Source: Verpa conica (taxonomy: Eukaryota > Ascomycota > Pezizomycetes > Pezizales > Morchellaceae). From it: a stretch of DNA of 64,000 bases. Both the position numbers and the translations under genes were made by a program. Below are positions 50,186-62,173 of the stretch, piece by piece. Each line of letters starts with the position of its first letter. Positions within the stretch are counted from its first letter, which is position 1. The notes under the pieces are model-generated. The model saw nothing but the letters and a program-made list of their open reading frames with translations, had not been told where the DNA came from and did no database searches. The stretch is taken from NCBI GenBank assembly GCA_033030425.1, contig JAUFSD010000009.1:1054001-1118000 (forward strand), written 5' to 3'.

Positions 50186-53100
50186 TTTTCTACTATTATT
50201 GAGAGTAGTTGTCTTGATATAGAGCTGGTTCTTGTGATATCTTGAGTTTCTTGGTTCAGGTGTCTACCGAGCTAGGGTCTTTATAGCCGTTAACAGTAGG
50301 GGTCACGTGTGATAAACACATAGACCTGGTTAATTAATACTACTGAAGAGTTCTAGTAGTTACCGGATGAATGAACCCGGGGCCGAATGACTGTTGACTT
50401 TCTATATTTGTCTCAGCGCTTTGGTAGTGGCTTTCTCGGTAGTACAATATTTCCTCGGTGCCCCGCTACGTACGATAAGGATCAATCTTAAACCAAGTAT
50501 TCATTTATTCCTACCGGATAAAGTCCTGAGATCTAATCAAGAAGAGTACTATTTGTTTAGCCCTGGTAGACATACCGGTCGGGCGTTTGAGCTGTAACTC
50601 ATAGCTCGGAGCTCTATGCTGTAGCGAGACTCTAGACTACTGCGAGGAGTCGGAATTCCGGGCAGCTGCATCCAGCCTAAGCATGTGCTGTTTTACTCTT
50701 CGGTAAAAGACTACAAAGGTTCTTGTGCATATATATCTTGAACACTACAGCTACGTCACATGCGCAGCAACGCAATGTGTCTTACTACTACAGCACGAAA
50801 TACTATTATAATAATCTCAAGTATTTTTTATAAGTAAAAGTAATTACATGGCTTTCTTTAAGTCTAGAGTAGTTTAGCCCTATTCTTTATCTGTGCTTTG
50901 TGGATTAGTTGTCAAGTTGCGTTCCTAAGGTGTAACTTGAGTGTGCTGAAAAGTACTTTAAAGATATACATATAGTCACAACCCCTTGTATAACAAGCGC
51001 CATCATTTTCAAAGTGTGTTGTCTTGTGTTAGTATGAAGCTGCAGTGGTATTCTAGATTTAAAGAACTTCTATGCCCTTGTGACTCTTTAATGTAGTTAT
51101 ATAGTCTATGTCTAAATATAAATCAAACCGTTATATGGCTGTACTCATGTTCTACATGTTATATATGTTATATGCCGTTATTCTGTGATCGCTCCTAGGG
51201 CTTAATAATTGGAATCGTGAACCTAAATCTAACGAGCAGTTCTAGAGTTGAAATAGATAGAGTTGTATATAGAAATAGGTAAATTAAAATAAAAAAGGAA
51301 TAAAGAGGCATGTACTAAGTATGCATTGGTTCGAGTGATAACTTGTGTCTGGTTGCTCTCACCCTTTCAGTATAGTACAAGACACATTGGCGCATATATA
51401 TTATTGGAGGTACGCCTAGCTCACATAATAGGTTGAGGTAAAGTGATAGGGTAGGGAAAGTACAAGCAACATCGTAGTAGAATACAAGAACGGTCGGCAG
51501 ATGAAACGTGGGGGATCCTCTAGTCCGTGGGACCTGCGCGGAGATCAACACTGTAGCGATGTACGATATAAATAAATAAATAACCGCCCTGGATGGTTTT
51601 CTTTGAGGGAAATCCTCAAGACATGAGAGGAGAGAATTCTCTTACTAGTAGATAATGCGAGGTTCCGTAATACCAGCCAGTGTTGTGGGTTGTTCTAACC
51701 TTACCGGAAGAATTTGTAACTTGTTTGGGAAATACTAGACAGTTTATTTACGCATGTTGCCCATACCGAAAGCGGGAATATAGCATACCTACCACTTTAG
51801 ACCCTGACGAGCGCGACCTTCGAGAAATTTCCAAAACTACCGATGTAGAATCCTATAATTCTGTAGTCGCGTGTTTTACGGTGTGCTGCCCGATAGAGAT
51901 GCTGGGGGAGGGGGGAAGGATACTTCTAATCTTTCAGGTGATACGCGTGGCCGCCGCTTGAATCTCGCTTCGTCTCAGGTCTTAGTACGGTAAATTATTA
52001 GGGGTAAGCTGGGGCCGGGGGGGGGGAGGGTATCAGCTCTATCAGACTACAGTAAGCCGTTGATTAAAATCCATCTTTGACCCTTCCATAAGGGACGGGA
52101 TGGTATAATTATAAGAGAGGATATAGGATATAATGCAAGCAGCCGCAATAGATGAGTAGATACATGCAGAGTCCCCCCCTCTCTCCATCACTGAAACCAG
52201 CAGCCATGAGACAAGATGAAGGTGGGGAAGCGAGAGCATCACCACCTCACCTGTCAATTCGGGGAAGGAACGCCGCAGCTACCATGGGCTGCTGCTGCTG
52301 GTCTTTACCCCATCAACTCTGGCGATATCCCAAACTGACTGGCGATACCCCAAACTGACTGATTGACGCGAACCCCAATAAAATTTCTAGTCTTGTCGCG
52401 AAATTTCATGAGATCCTTGAAGCCGCGACAGGTCCCTGCCCCTCTCCCTAGGGCTCAAATTTGACCCAATTGTGAAAGTCAAGAAGCCCTGCCCAATTTC
52501 AACGCCTAGAGCGGACTTCAGGAAACGAAACGATTCCTTTCTTTCCTTTCTCTCTTGTCTACACCCCCCCCCTCCCTCACACCTTTTTCTCTATTTCCCA
52601 TCTCTCCCCCAGTCGCCCCCATAACTCTCACCTACCTATTCACCCACTGATCCGTCATCAATCGCCGCTGGTCGCTCATTTTTGTTCGGAATCCTGCTCT
52701 ACCCTTCATTTCTCCCTGACGCGTTTGCCCGCTGCACTAAGACATAGTCTCCTCCCCCGCGCTGCTGTTCAGCTGAAACCCCCCCCCCCCCGTGCAAACA
52801 GCGTCGAGAACCACCAAAATCAGTCATCAGTCATCAACTTGATTATTTGATTGCGCTGAATATACCAATTCATTTCTCTCAAACTTCCTCGCGTCAATTG
52901 AGACTCCGCGGGCCTAGTTTACGGCATCGCTTCGCTAGTAATCCAGCTACTGCATGTTAGCTGCTGAAGCGAGAGCTTGACCCTCCGACCTTCCTGCAAG
53001 GGGCTGCATCGAACACCACCGCCGCAATTATCGCGAACGGGCATTTATATTCCCCAGAAAAAGGGATTTTATATGCACACGCGAAAGCTGTCAAACCCAT

Positions 53101-53233
53101 CAACGTGCCGTCAATTGTATGTGATTTCTGTTTCCACTATACCACTATACCATTGTAACATGATCATTGCTGACCGCGTCAGCTGTAGCCACACTTTAAT
53201 TTCAAGACCACCTACCACAATTAAATAAATACT
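50186..53233. other. Long spacer with septin promoter
   Basis: 3 kb. From about 52381 it becomes pyrimidine-rich, typical of the 5' leader and promoter of the septin gene, with a 13-C tract at 52779-52791 and a 10-G tract at 52017-52026. Frames at 50394-50597 and 51680-51961 have no family resemblance. A repeat at 52318-52358 is listed. Confidence 0.5.
52318..52358. repeat. Two tandem copies of a 20-bp unit
   Basis: CTGGCGATATCCCAAACTGA is followed directly by CTGGCGATACCCCAAACTGA, one mismatch, with CTGATTG continuing. Function unknown; possibly a binding-site pair in the septin upstream region. Confidence 0.8.
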
Positions 53234-54987
53234 ATGGCATCGTCCAACGGTTCCGCAGGGACCCTACAAAAACGTCCCCCAACCCCCAAATCAGCTTCCC
53301 CGCCCAGAACAAACGGCGCTCCTCCAATCCCAGAATCACAGAACAATAAAAAGGAATCTCATCCACCTCGTAGATCGTCTCTTAATTTCCTGCGCCGCAC
53401 AAAGTCCGGTGACCCAGTACGTAAGGTTCCCGTGGTTGCTGCAGAAGCCCCAAAGCTCCCTACAATCTTTAACGGAGCGAACAATAATACATCCGCCTCG
53501 GCTTTACCGCCATCGAGGAACGGGTTTGGAAAGGAGATTAGAGATTCAGTCGCTATCATTAGTGGGAAGTTTGGCGCAGAGAGTATGTCGACATCTCCGG
53601 AACAGTATAATAGCAACGGGAGGAACCCACTTGGTGGGTATGTGCCGGGTAGGAAGTCAACCGATAGTGTAATTGATAGGTCAGCGAATCAATATGTCAA
53701 GAGCAGTACGGTACCGTTCACAGAAGATCCATATGCGAAGGAGGGTAGTATGGCCCACAGAGGAAGATATTCCTATGCTAGTAGTGCCGCCAGTAATACC
53801 TACATCAATTCACCGAGAAGAGTTAGGAGGAGAAAAGACCCAACGCCATTTAAGTAAGTCTTCTCTCGTCACCCTCGTCATCAATATTGTGGTTAGGGAT
53901 TATCCCAAAGAATTCTGGCATGTTATTGCCACTTTTCGCCTTTTCCGACTTAGTTGTCCTGGCTCAATTGCTGATCTTTACTAGTATTCTTGTTATCGGC
54001 GCCAAAGGTTCCGGGAAAAGTTCCTTCTTACGCTTCCTTCGCCAGTCTCTTGCGCTGAAGCCCAAGCGTGGCCAAACTGTTGCCGCAGACGAAACCCCAG
54101 AGGATCCAGTCCAACAGACTGGTTCAACCGCTGCCTTCAAACCCTCATACCTTGAGACTGAGATTGACGGCGAACGCATTGGCCTTACCCTCTGGGACTC
54201 GGCAGGACTTGAGAAAAACCTGGTCGACTTGCAGCTCCGAGAGACAGTCGCATTCCTAGAATCAAAGTTTGAAGAAACATTTACTGAGGAAACTAAAGTC
54301 ATCCGTGCGCCGGGTGTAAGGGATACCCATATTCACTGCGTATTCCTGCTCCTTGACCCCGCGCGCTTGACCCCGAATAATCATTACTACGGCAAGAACG
54401 GAAGCAAAGAAGATGTCGGAGGTTTGGACGAAGATCTGGATGTTGCTGTCCTGAAAGCTTTGCAGGGCAAGACTGTTGTGATTCCCATCATCAGCAAGGC
54501 AGATAGCTGCACTGTACCACACATGGAATCTTTGAAGAAGCTCGTTAGGAAGGGTTTGAGCCGTGCTGCTGTTGATCCTTTGGATGCGCTGGACTTGGAA
54601 ATTCCCGAATCCGAGACCCCACCTCTCAATGCCAACCGGGGTTCTCTGGCCGAAGTCGATGAGGAAGATGATGACCTACCGGCGCCGAATAAGTCGATTA
54701 AATCTGTCTCTTCAGGTGGATCGACAAAGAGACAGGAAGGAAACTTGTCTTTCCTCCCAATGTCGATTATCTCCCCTGATTCATACGAGCCTGGTGAGCC
54801 TGTTGGTAGGAAATTTCCTTGGGGATTTGCCGACCCATATGACGAGAACCACTGCGACTTTGTCAGGTTGAGGGAGGCTGTCTTTTCAGACTGGAGAGGT
54901 GATTTGAGAGAAAAGAGTAGGGACGTCTGGTACGAGAATTGGAGAAGTGACAGGTTGGGAGCCAACAGCGAGGCCAAAAGGAGATAA
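53234..54987 (+). CDS. aspE: Group-5 septin AspE
   Basis: Two exons, 53234-53853 and 53985-54987, joined by a 131-nt intron; 540 aa. The Ser/Pro/Asn-rich N-terminus (about 200 residues) ends in RRRKDPTPF. The GTPase core follows, with a P-loop GAKGSGKSSF (G1), a G3-like DSAG in LTLWDSAGLE and a G4 SKAD. It continues through YLETEIDGERIG, RAPGVRDTHIHCVFLLLDP, VGGLDEDLDVAVLKALQGK and the C-terminal PVGRKFPWGFADPY. That block is characteristic of AspE, the septin group confined to filamentous fungi. Septins assemble at the septum and hyphal tip; AspE modulates septin assemblies rather than being a core filament subunit. The splice join makes TPFNILVIGAKGSGKS. No C-terminal coiled coil is seen, which is usual for AspE. 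Confidence 0.94.
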
Positions 54988-55739
54988 TTGAATCGTATAT
55001 TCAGGAATATATTGTCTGAGGGGAACTTGGTCCCCTTTTTTTATATTTTGTTTATCTTATGTCGGTTGCGACCATTTTCAATACCATGGGATTTTTCTGG
55101 GGGAACCAAAAATAAAACGGGTACACCAGAAAAAAATTGAGTGGGATTTTGATTGTCGTTACGGTTGTTTTAAGTTTCTCCGGACTTCTGGATGGAGTGG
55201 GAGGGGGTTTCATCATTTCTCTTTTTTTCTTTCGGTCGGAGTGTGGACTGCTGGTATCTTTTCAGTGTTTTTTATATTTTGTAGCCTTCTCATACCCTAT
55301 TATTTTCCTTTTCAATACCATTCTAACCTCATTGCAGGGCTCATAACGTACCTAGTAGGGATCTGCATTCTCCCTTTTTCTTCTTTATCTACTCTTTATC
55401 TATACCCCCTTTTACCTAGTTTGTAACTAAGCTTTTTGGTACGCTATTATGCATGTACTCAAGGGAGTATTCATTTATACCTTCGAGGGTAACCTTGCAT
55501 AAATTAACTGGTGATGGCTGTGTGACCCTATTCTGGTCTCAAACTTTTCTATGGTATTTATTTATTGCCATCAGGATCGACGGTGGAGTTTTACCTATGA
55601 CGTTTTTTTCGTGGCTGAATTTAAGCTTATCTCCTTATCTCCTTATCTCATCTAATCTTATCACCTGTCTTGTGGGGGGAAGCTTAACTTAAGACATCTT
55701 CTCAACCCCACCCCACCACAATTACTCCACACCAAAAAA
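54988..55739. other. Intergenic spacer
   Basis: 752 bp containing the septin 3' UTR (AATAAA near 55110) and the cnxH promoter. T-rich; no gene seen. Confidence 0.5.
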
Positions 55740-56304
55740 ATGACATCTCCAAGTCACCACGGCGGGCCTCCTTCAATCGAGGATAAAGAGCTCCCACCAG
55801 GGCCCCAGTCATTATCCGAAGATGGTATTCATGTTGAGCTAACGCACGACCCATTGAATATCACTACAACGATGGACCGAGTCCGGAGCCCGAAGGCAGG
55901 AGCGTTAGTTTTATTCGCTGGTTTGTTCTTAAACACTAGATATATCATATGTATATCTAACGGTTAGTCGGATAGGGACTACACGGGATAACTTCGAGTC
56001 TAAGACTGTTGCTCATCTCTCATATACCTCCTACCCACCGCTTGCCCTACAGACTCTCCTGAAGATCTCGAGAGATATCTTGGCGAAGCACTCGCTTATC
56101 GGGATCACAATAGTCCACAGGCTAGGGACGTGTCCGGTGGGAGAAGAGAGTATCCTTGTTGCTGTGTCTGCACCACATAGGAAGGCTGCGTGGAGTGCTG
56201 GAGAGGAGTGTTTGGAGGTTGTTAAGGAGAAGGCTGAGATTTGGAAGTTGGAGACGTTTGAGGGGGGTGAGGGGGTATGGAGGGCTAATAAGGAGGGGGT
56301 GTAG
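55740..56304 (+). CDS. cnxH: Molybdopterin synthase large (catalytic) subunit, MoaE / MOCS2B
   Basis: Two exons, 55740-55920 and 55976-56304, joined by a 55-nt intron with a TCTAACGG branch site; 169 aa. After a Ser/Pro leader the MoaE fold starts with HVELTHDPLN. It continues through KAGALVLFAGTTRDNF (joined across the intron), VAHLSYTSYPPLALQTL, IVHRLGTCPVGEESILV and KEKAEIWKLETFEGGEGVW. The His-Arg, Gly and Lys positions of the active site are present. With the small sulfur-carrier subunit it converts precursor Z (cyclic PMP) to molybdopterin, needed for nitrate reductase. Cytosolic. Confidence 0.95.
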
Positions 56305-56940
56305 TTGTAGGGATGTGTGGGAGGTCGGGTGTATGGTGGTACTGGGTGGGTACTCAACAGGGCGTAGTTAAAGGTGGGTGGCGGAATATTTCCAGAAGCA
56401 GCTTTACACGCCTGAGACCACACATGTTATCTCTGCTGATATGTATAAGAATGGAATTTTATATTGGTACTCTATGGTAGGGGATTATGGAATAATAATA
56501 CTATTTCACCTCATTTTATCCTAGCGGAATAAATCACTAGAGCGGGAATAGATTTGCCCATTGATTTCTCTAAGAAAGTAGGAATGTTTTACACAATAGC
56601 GCTAGTACTTATTTTATGATTAATCAGGAAATTGGCGATTTTTAACGGAATAGTTGGTACTGTAGCCTTTAGATATTCTAGGGGACAGGGGCTTCAATCT
56701 CGCAGCATTCGATTGTTACCGTAAGTTCATAATTTCTTCCACATCCAAGATAGTAGCTTTAATTTACAAGAATATTACCTCCCGAATAAACGCAGAGCCA
56801 GGGTACTGACCGGATTTCTAAAGTGACATCTACGATAACGCTGGAAGCTCAGTGACTTCAGGGAATATCAAACCCAAGGTGACCTTGATACACAATCTCG
56901 CGGTCGCTATATAGATTTGATTCGAATTAGCAAGTAATTT
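56305..56940. other. Intergenic spacer between convergent genes
   Basis: 636 bp between cnxH and the small secreted protein gene; probably both 3' UTRs. Nothing recognised. The opposite-strand frame at 56031-56423 is a shadow of cnxH. Confidence 0.5.
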
Positions 56941-57550
56941 TCATGTTTCGGAACCTAAAGGGCCCAACTGACCAGGGTTCTCAGGAGGCGAGTATCTAAA
57001 CTCATATCTATCTCCTGACGCTAATCTCACACAGATATGTCCACCCGGTAGGGTACCACGAGCCTTGAACTGCAACTCCTTCTGCACGGTATCATCGGTC
57101 TGGTTACACCCGTATGCAACGTCAAAGAATGCACGTGGGTCACCACGTTGCGTCATGAAAAGCTTGGTTGTGTTATCTGTCGCGGTGTACTAAACTTCCG
57201 ATCAGCCAGCTACTTTGACATTCAACAAAGTAACCAATATATTAGCCACAAACCTCGCCATTGATAACAGCCCTAATTGGTAGCCTTGTGATTATTCCGT
57301 TCTCTAGAGTCAGATTGCTAGTAGGTGTTCCTGCTGGGCTAAGATACAGGTGTTGGTCCCCACCGCCGGCTTGCCATAGGTTCATGAGTCGGTTGTGAAT
57401 AACCGGGTAGGATGCATTCTGGACCTGGATTGCGAAGCCTTCGGTGATGTTGTTTGGTAGCCCGACGTCAGGAGGGAGAACGCATTCGGCACTAACGCTA
57501 CTGAAGGCGGTGGCGAGCACGAATGCTGCCTGGAGCAGGGCTGTGAACAT
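56941..57550 (-). CDS. Small secreted protein of unknown function
   Basis: Two exons, 57550-57254 and 57189-56941, joined by a 64-nt intron that restores NGEYTATDNTTK; 181 aa. The N-terminus MFTALLQAAFVLATAFSSVSA is a clear signal peptide with cleavage likely after Ala-21, so the mature protein is about 160 aa. It begins ECVLPPDVGLP and has three Cys in the mature part (ECVL, YGCN, HICV) and several N-glycosylation sites (NIT, NAS, NLT, NQT, NTT). The central HLYLSPAGTPTSNLTLENG suggests a beta-rich fold. I do not recognise its function; small secreted proteins like this are common in saprotrophic and symbiotic ascomycetes. The start at 57550 was preferred to a TTG-led extension to 57610. Confidence 0.75.
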
Positions 57551-59316
57551 CGTGAGGGTTTGAGTAGGGGTTTCTTGTATGTTTGTAAGATTAGCGGGGA
57601 ATTGTGTCAAGGAGATTTTCTACCTGGGAAATCGTTCTTCTTATAAAGGGAAAACTCTGCCAAGTGGTGTTACTATGTAGCAGAGTTTTGAGATAGGTTT
57701 GCTAACGGCACAGGTTTTTCTAGGTAGATAGGATGTCTGAATACCTAATTGGGCAGGAAAGAAGGTCATCCGCTGCTATTTTCATTAGCTGAAAAGGGCT
57801 TGGAAGCCAAGGTTGTTCATAGTGGATAAAATTCCCATGCTGAGCCCTGAGCCGAAAGAGGCTGCGTGAATTATATGGGGAGATGTCTATTTAGGTGTAA
57901 TTTTAGGTACGTTTCTTGGTAAATGCAGATAGGTAATGTAGCCAAGCTCAGTATGTGAAGTATGTTTGTGACACTGGGTGGGATGTTTTGTGTGCCTGTA
58001 CCTAAAGGGCATATAGCAGGGGTGCGGTCAGGGGGTAGAGGGGGGGGGGAAACTGGGGATAGTAGAAATTTCACCGTTCGGGAGATCGCAGACGGCTTCG
58101 GTGCCGCACATATACCCGCTGACCAGGGATCACTCGTTTATGACTTAAGCTCAATGGAAGTGTACACAAGTCTCAGCATTGACTTTGTGTTTATATTTTG
58201 TATGACTGAGGCCTAATTGAGGTGATGAATTAATAGGTCTCCAAACTACGGGAAATAATAGAGAAAGGTAGTTCCAACATTTTTGGCCATTAGTGTCAGG
58301 TACTATCTGGATACGATGCACATTCAAAACTAGGCCTTGAGATTAAAAAATTTATCGCTGTCCTAGGCATAAAGAACATTGGACCGAAGGAGACCTATTT
58401 AAAAAATCCCTACTCCAGGGCAACACAAAAAGAACCCCAGCATGTATATTATATACCATAGTTGTACGGATTTCCAACCGGGACTCCCGGGTAAATTAAA
58501 ACCTCGCTAGATATATATTACATGAGGTATCCTCTACGGGGGAGATTCTGTGTATCATAAAAATGGCCTATAAGTACTATAGAGGCGATATTGGTACATG
58601 AGTCTGGGTCCGAGGAACCAGTGCACAAACTCATTTCCTATAGAAGCGTATATAGGAGCCTTATAAGATGCGAATTTATATGTTGAATTATGTGTTGAAT
58701 TGACGGGCCCTTCGAAAGGATGTGCGTCGGATTATACTTTACCGGAAATTTTTTCTAAGAAAGGCACCTTCCTACTTTACTTTGTGGCTGCTGCACTAGG
58801 ACATGTAGCCCGCATTGGCCTCGGCTATAATAATCCCATCCACGGAAGGAGTCTCCGCAGTAGGCTGGGCTTGTACTACCTCAGTAGCTAATTTAAAGTT
58901 CTCATGGGGAGAGGCCTGGTATTTGGGGACCCTTATATATCATAATTCATCACTCGACGGGACCCGAATATTCGTGTCCCAAGAAAATCTGGGCCCAAGA
59001 AAAACACCTAGGTGGTTTATCAGAGAAACATATAAAGTCTCGAACAGAAGCTCGAAGAATTTCCTGCTCGGTAGAAATAGTGTTATATTTTCTTTCCTTC
59101 TTCGTAGTCATTCTTTAGACTATAAGATGCGTGCTCCCCCAAGAATCATGGCTATCTCAAAAAAATTCACCAAAACTATTCGCCAACCTATATTAGATAT
59201 AAATTTTAGCAATCTGAAGATAATAAAAATGCGGCATACTTGTTTGCGAGCTCAATTCCACCTCAATATGGCTTACCAGAGGGTGGTCCAATTCTCACGC
59301 TAAAGCCGGAGCATTG
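57551..59316. other. Intergenic spacer, no confident gene
   Basis: 1.77 kb. A 10-G tract is at 58040-58049. An open frame of 163 codons at 58815-59303 (plus) has no ATG near its start and no family match, so it is not called. No repeat or RNA gene recognised. Confidence 0.45.
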
Positions 59317-60341
59317 TTACTCATCGTCTAGTTTTATTTCCTGAAAATTTCGTTTCTTTGCTGCCCATGGCCTGGCCTTCGTAAAATTATTATGTCCCTT
59401 GTCTTCTTCCGCTCCATTTTGTGCTAGCTCGCTAGATTCATAGTGCCTGTAAGAGGTCAACGAGGTGATAGTGGTAATAGTGGCTATGGCTACAATATTC
59501 GAGGCGGTGGTGGTAGCGTTGATGATAGTAGTGGTGGTGTTAGCAGTGTCTTTTGTATTAGTAATGACGGCAGTAGATATTGATTCATCATTGGGATCAA
59601 TATCATAAGTAGGCACAAACCCCGAGCTACAAGGAGCAAAGGGTATCTGTTCTATCACATCTGTTTCTAGTTAGTATTGGTTTAAAAGTAAGCCAAATAA
59701 CTATTACTTAGCCCAAAAAATAAGTAAAAAGGGTCGAAAAACATACTATCCTGGACCGCATGTCTCATGTGTAAGATATCCACAAAAACTTTCCTAGATT
59801 TATGTAATCTCTTATCACACTTTTGGCAATTAGACCTGTAGATCTTGTCTTGCTCCACATAAACCTTCCACTCCCCTGGTTTGTTAAGAGTCACACGACA
59901 GTCGCTGAGGATCTCATGGTTCAATGCAATTGCATGAGACCGTAGCTTACTAATAGCCCCGGGGTCTGTAATATCGGCACAGTCATCACAGAGGAGGAGA
60001 TTATCTGAGGTCTCCATAGCGATTCTGATAATCTCAGTTACATCAATCGACCACGGCATTTCGTCCTCAGTTTCCTCTACCTTTTCAAGCTCGCAGCCTT
60101 CACATCGTGTAGAAATGGCAGCTAATCTCTCAAAATTAGTTGGAAAAATCTGGTGCCTGTCTTGTACTTGTATGCCGTCTAGCCGCAGGCCATCATCTCT
60201 GTCTAGGGCTTCGGCGTCGCCAGGAGTGCTGATCTGAGTTTCACACCCCAGGTAATTTTCTTGCAAACAATGCAGCCGCTCTTGCCCATGTAGGAGCTTT
60301 AAGCTGCATGATGATACTGTATGTGTCTTTTTAGAGTTCAT
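59317..60341 (-). CDS. Hypothetical CxxC-rich protein
   Basis: Two exons, 60341-59747 and 59660-59317, joined by an 86-nt intron with an ACTAAC branch site; 312 aa. I recognise no family. Three CxxC pairs, RCEGCEL, LLCDDCAD and NCQKCDKR, lie within about 105 residues and could bind one or two metal ions, with further Cys and His nearby. The C-terminal third is Thr-rich with a hydrophobic run (NIVAIATITTITSL) that might be a membrane segment, then a charged tail. The metal-binding and membrane readings are inferences. Confidence 0.62.
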
Positions 60342-61030
60342 TGCACCTAGTCCTTATGTCAGCGAAATTATCAATTTAATAGTGGTCTACATACCTAATC
60401 GTAAGCTTAGGTCGGCTATTGTAGGGCCAAATACTAGTAGAGATAAATGGGTAGTGATGGTTGTGTATAGGTTGAGGTACACTATAGAGGTTAGATGAAG
60501 GTTTGTCGCGGTTTTTAGGGCAGCAACTGGTTTTCTTCACTCGGTATCACTCGAATCACACAGAAACCAATTGAAGTAAAAGGTGCTGAATCGATTGTCT
60601 AGAAGAGATAGAGAGATCATCGATATATCCTCCAAAAGAGAAAGCCCTAAACCCTCATATGGGATGCCTCGCCTGGATAGCAAATAGAGATACACGTGAC
60701 TCATATGAAACCGCCCATCAGCTATCCTTATATATTAGGAAGCATCTACAACACCAATAACCAAAATCAATTCTACCTCTTATTTCAAGTTTAGCCCACA
60801 TACCTAGAAACGAGCCACAGTACCAAATTTTTCCCGAAAGCCCCCCGAGAGAAATACCCCCGAAAAACAGAATTGGGCAAGCTCGGAGGGGTTAGCACAC
60901 CAGACCCTACGGTGCTGCGCAGCAAATAATGGGCTGGGCACGAGACTAGTATAACCCTAACCCTGAGAATTACCCTCCGCAATTTTTTCACCCAAGTGAG
61001 CAGCTCTAGATGTATCAAGAATCTATCACC
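60342..61030. promoter_or_regulatory. Divergent promoter region with telobox-like element upstream of mtq2
   Basis: About 690 bp between the divergent start codons. AACCCTAA extended to TAACCCTAACCCT lies at 60952-60964, some 70 bp before the mtq2 ATG. Teloboxes are known promoter elements in fungi and plants; that it works here is an inference. Confidence 0.4.
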
Positions 61031-61759
61031 ATGCCACTTCTCCCAACTCCAGACACTTCTCACGTCGACTATGACAAAATCTACGAGCCAAGCGAAGATT
61101 CCTACTTACTATTAGACACACTAAGCAGTGACTCCGAAACCGCATTTCTCAAGGAGCGCTTCCCCGCCCAGAATGGAGCACCTATCGTCCTCGAAGTCGG
61201 CACAGGCTCAGGTGTAGTGCTTAGTTTCCTAACAACAAACTCACCTACAATCTTTGGGCACAATTCAATTCTTACATTAGGAATTGATGTATCGACTCCT
61301 GCCAACAAGGCAACCAATGAGACTGTATCTAGGAATAATCCTCGAGGATTCTACCTTGATTCTGTAACTGCAAACCTTGTGACGCCACTTAGGGATGGAT
61401 CTGTGGATATGCTAGTCTTTAATCCTCCATACGTACCTACCTCCGAGCTTCCTCTTCTACCTGGTGAGGATGTAAAAGGAGGGCGTAAGCTGGATTTACT
61501 AGAGTTAACATATGCGGGAGGACCTGATGGAATGTGCACAACGGATCGACTACTGAACTCCCTAGACAGGGTATTGAGCAAGGACCATGGTGTAGCCTAT
61601 GTTCTGCTCTGTGCACAGAATAAACCAGAGGCTGTTGCTGAAAGACTGAGATCTGGCGGCTATGGAGATGATGGGGTAAGATGGCAGGTACAGAAGGTTG
61701 GAAGCTCAGGGAGGAAGGGTGGGTGGGAGGTATTGGGAATTTGGAGAATATCGAGATGA
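61031..61759 (+). CDS. mtq2: eRF1 methyltransferase catalytic subunit MTQ2 (HEMK2-like)
   Basis: Single exon, 242 aa from the ATG at 61031; a possible longer start at 61010 (7 residues more) is less like the family. The protein opens LPTPDTSHVDYDKIYEPSED, the eukaryotic HEMK2/MTQ2 signature. SAM-binding motif I is VLEVGTGSGVV (about residues 56-66), and the catalytic NPPYVPT is near residue 137. MTQ2 works with TRM112 to methylate the glutamine of the GGQ motif in release factor eRF1, aiding translation termination. The C-terminus has a Gly-rich SSGRKGGWEVLGI strand. No intron. Confidence 0.95.
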   Translation: MPLLPTPDTSHVDYDKIYEPSEDSYLLLDTLSSDSETAFLKERFPAQNGAPIVLEVGTGSGVVLSFLTTNSPTIFGHNSILTLGIDVSTPANKATNETVSRNNPRGFYLDSVTANLVTPLRDGSVDMLVFNPPYVPTSELPLLPGEDVKGGRKLDLLELTYAGGPDGMCTTDRLLNSLDRVLSKDHGVAYVLLCAQNKPEAVAERLRSGGYGDDGVRWQVQKVGSSGRKGGWEVLGIWRISR

Positions 61760-62173
61760 TGACTATTTTTCTGTTGTCGTAAGCTTCTCTTATAACATGA
61801 AGCAGGGCAGTATTAACGTATTCAGCTAAAATAGCTATCGATTAAAGGCCCTCCAAGAGAAGCCTACCAGAAATAGAATAAGAATTTAATTTACTTGTAA
61901 CAGTGCCACCCTTCCTAACCACTATAAAAAAGACATTAGGTAGCATTACTAGCTTCTTTTCCACGCTCAGAACCATGTCAGCCATTATGATTACTGGACC
62001 TCGTCTCGCCGGCAAAATTCTCAACAAAGTCGGCTCTTCATATAACCCATAGATCAGATAAAGGGATAAGAGAGATCTACAGCTTCTAAAACAGGTGCAC
62101 CGCCAAAAGTATAACCTCACAACAACACATCTTATTCTCATCACTAGAACTAACATAGCCTAGGGGAAACATC
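61760..62173. other. Intergenic spacer
   Basis: 414 bp. A 26-codon plus-strand frame (MSAIMITGPRLAG) begins at 61977 after a pyrimidine-rich stretch; I cannot identify it as a gene. A minus-strand frame at 61842-62156 shows no family resemblance. Confidence 0.35.

Noticed and set aside
51680..51961. 93-codon frame in the septin upstream spacer
   Set aside because: Non-conserved composition and no promoter or splice evidence.
58815..59303. 163-codon open frame
   Set aside because: No ATG start, no family, low coding character; kept only as a note.
61977..62054. 26-codon frame MSAIMITGPRLAG
   Set aside because: Could be a tiny mitochondrial protein but I cannot identify it and see no intron.
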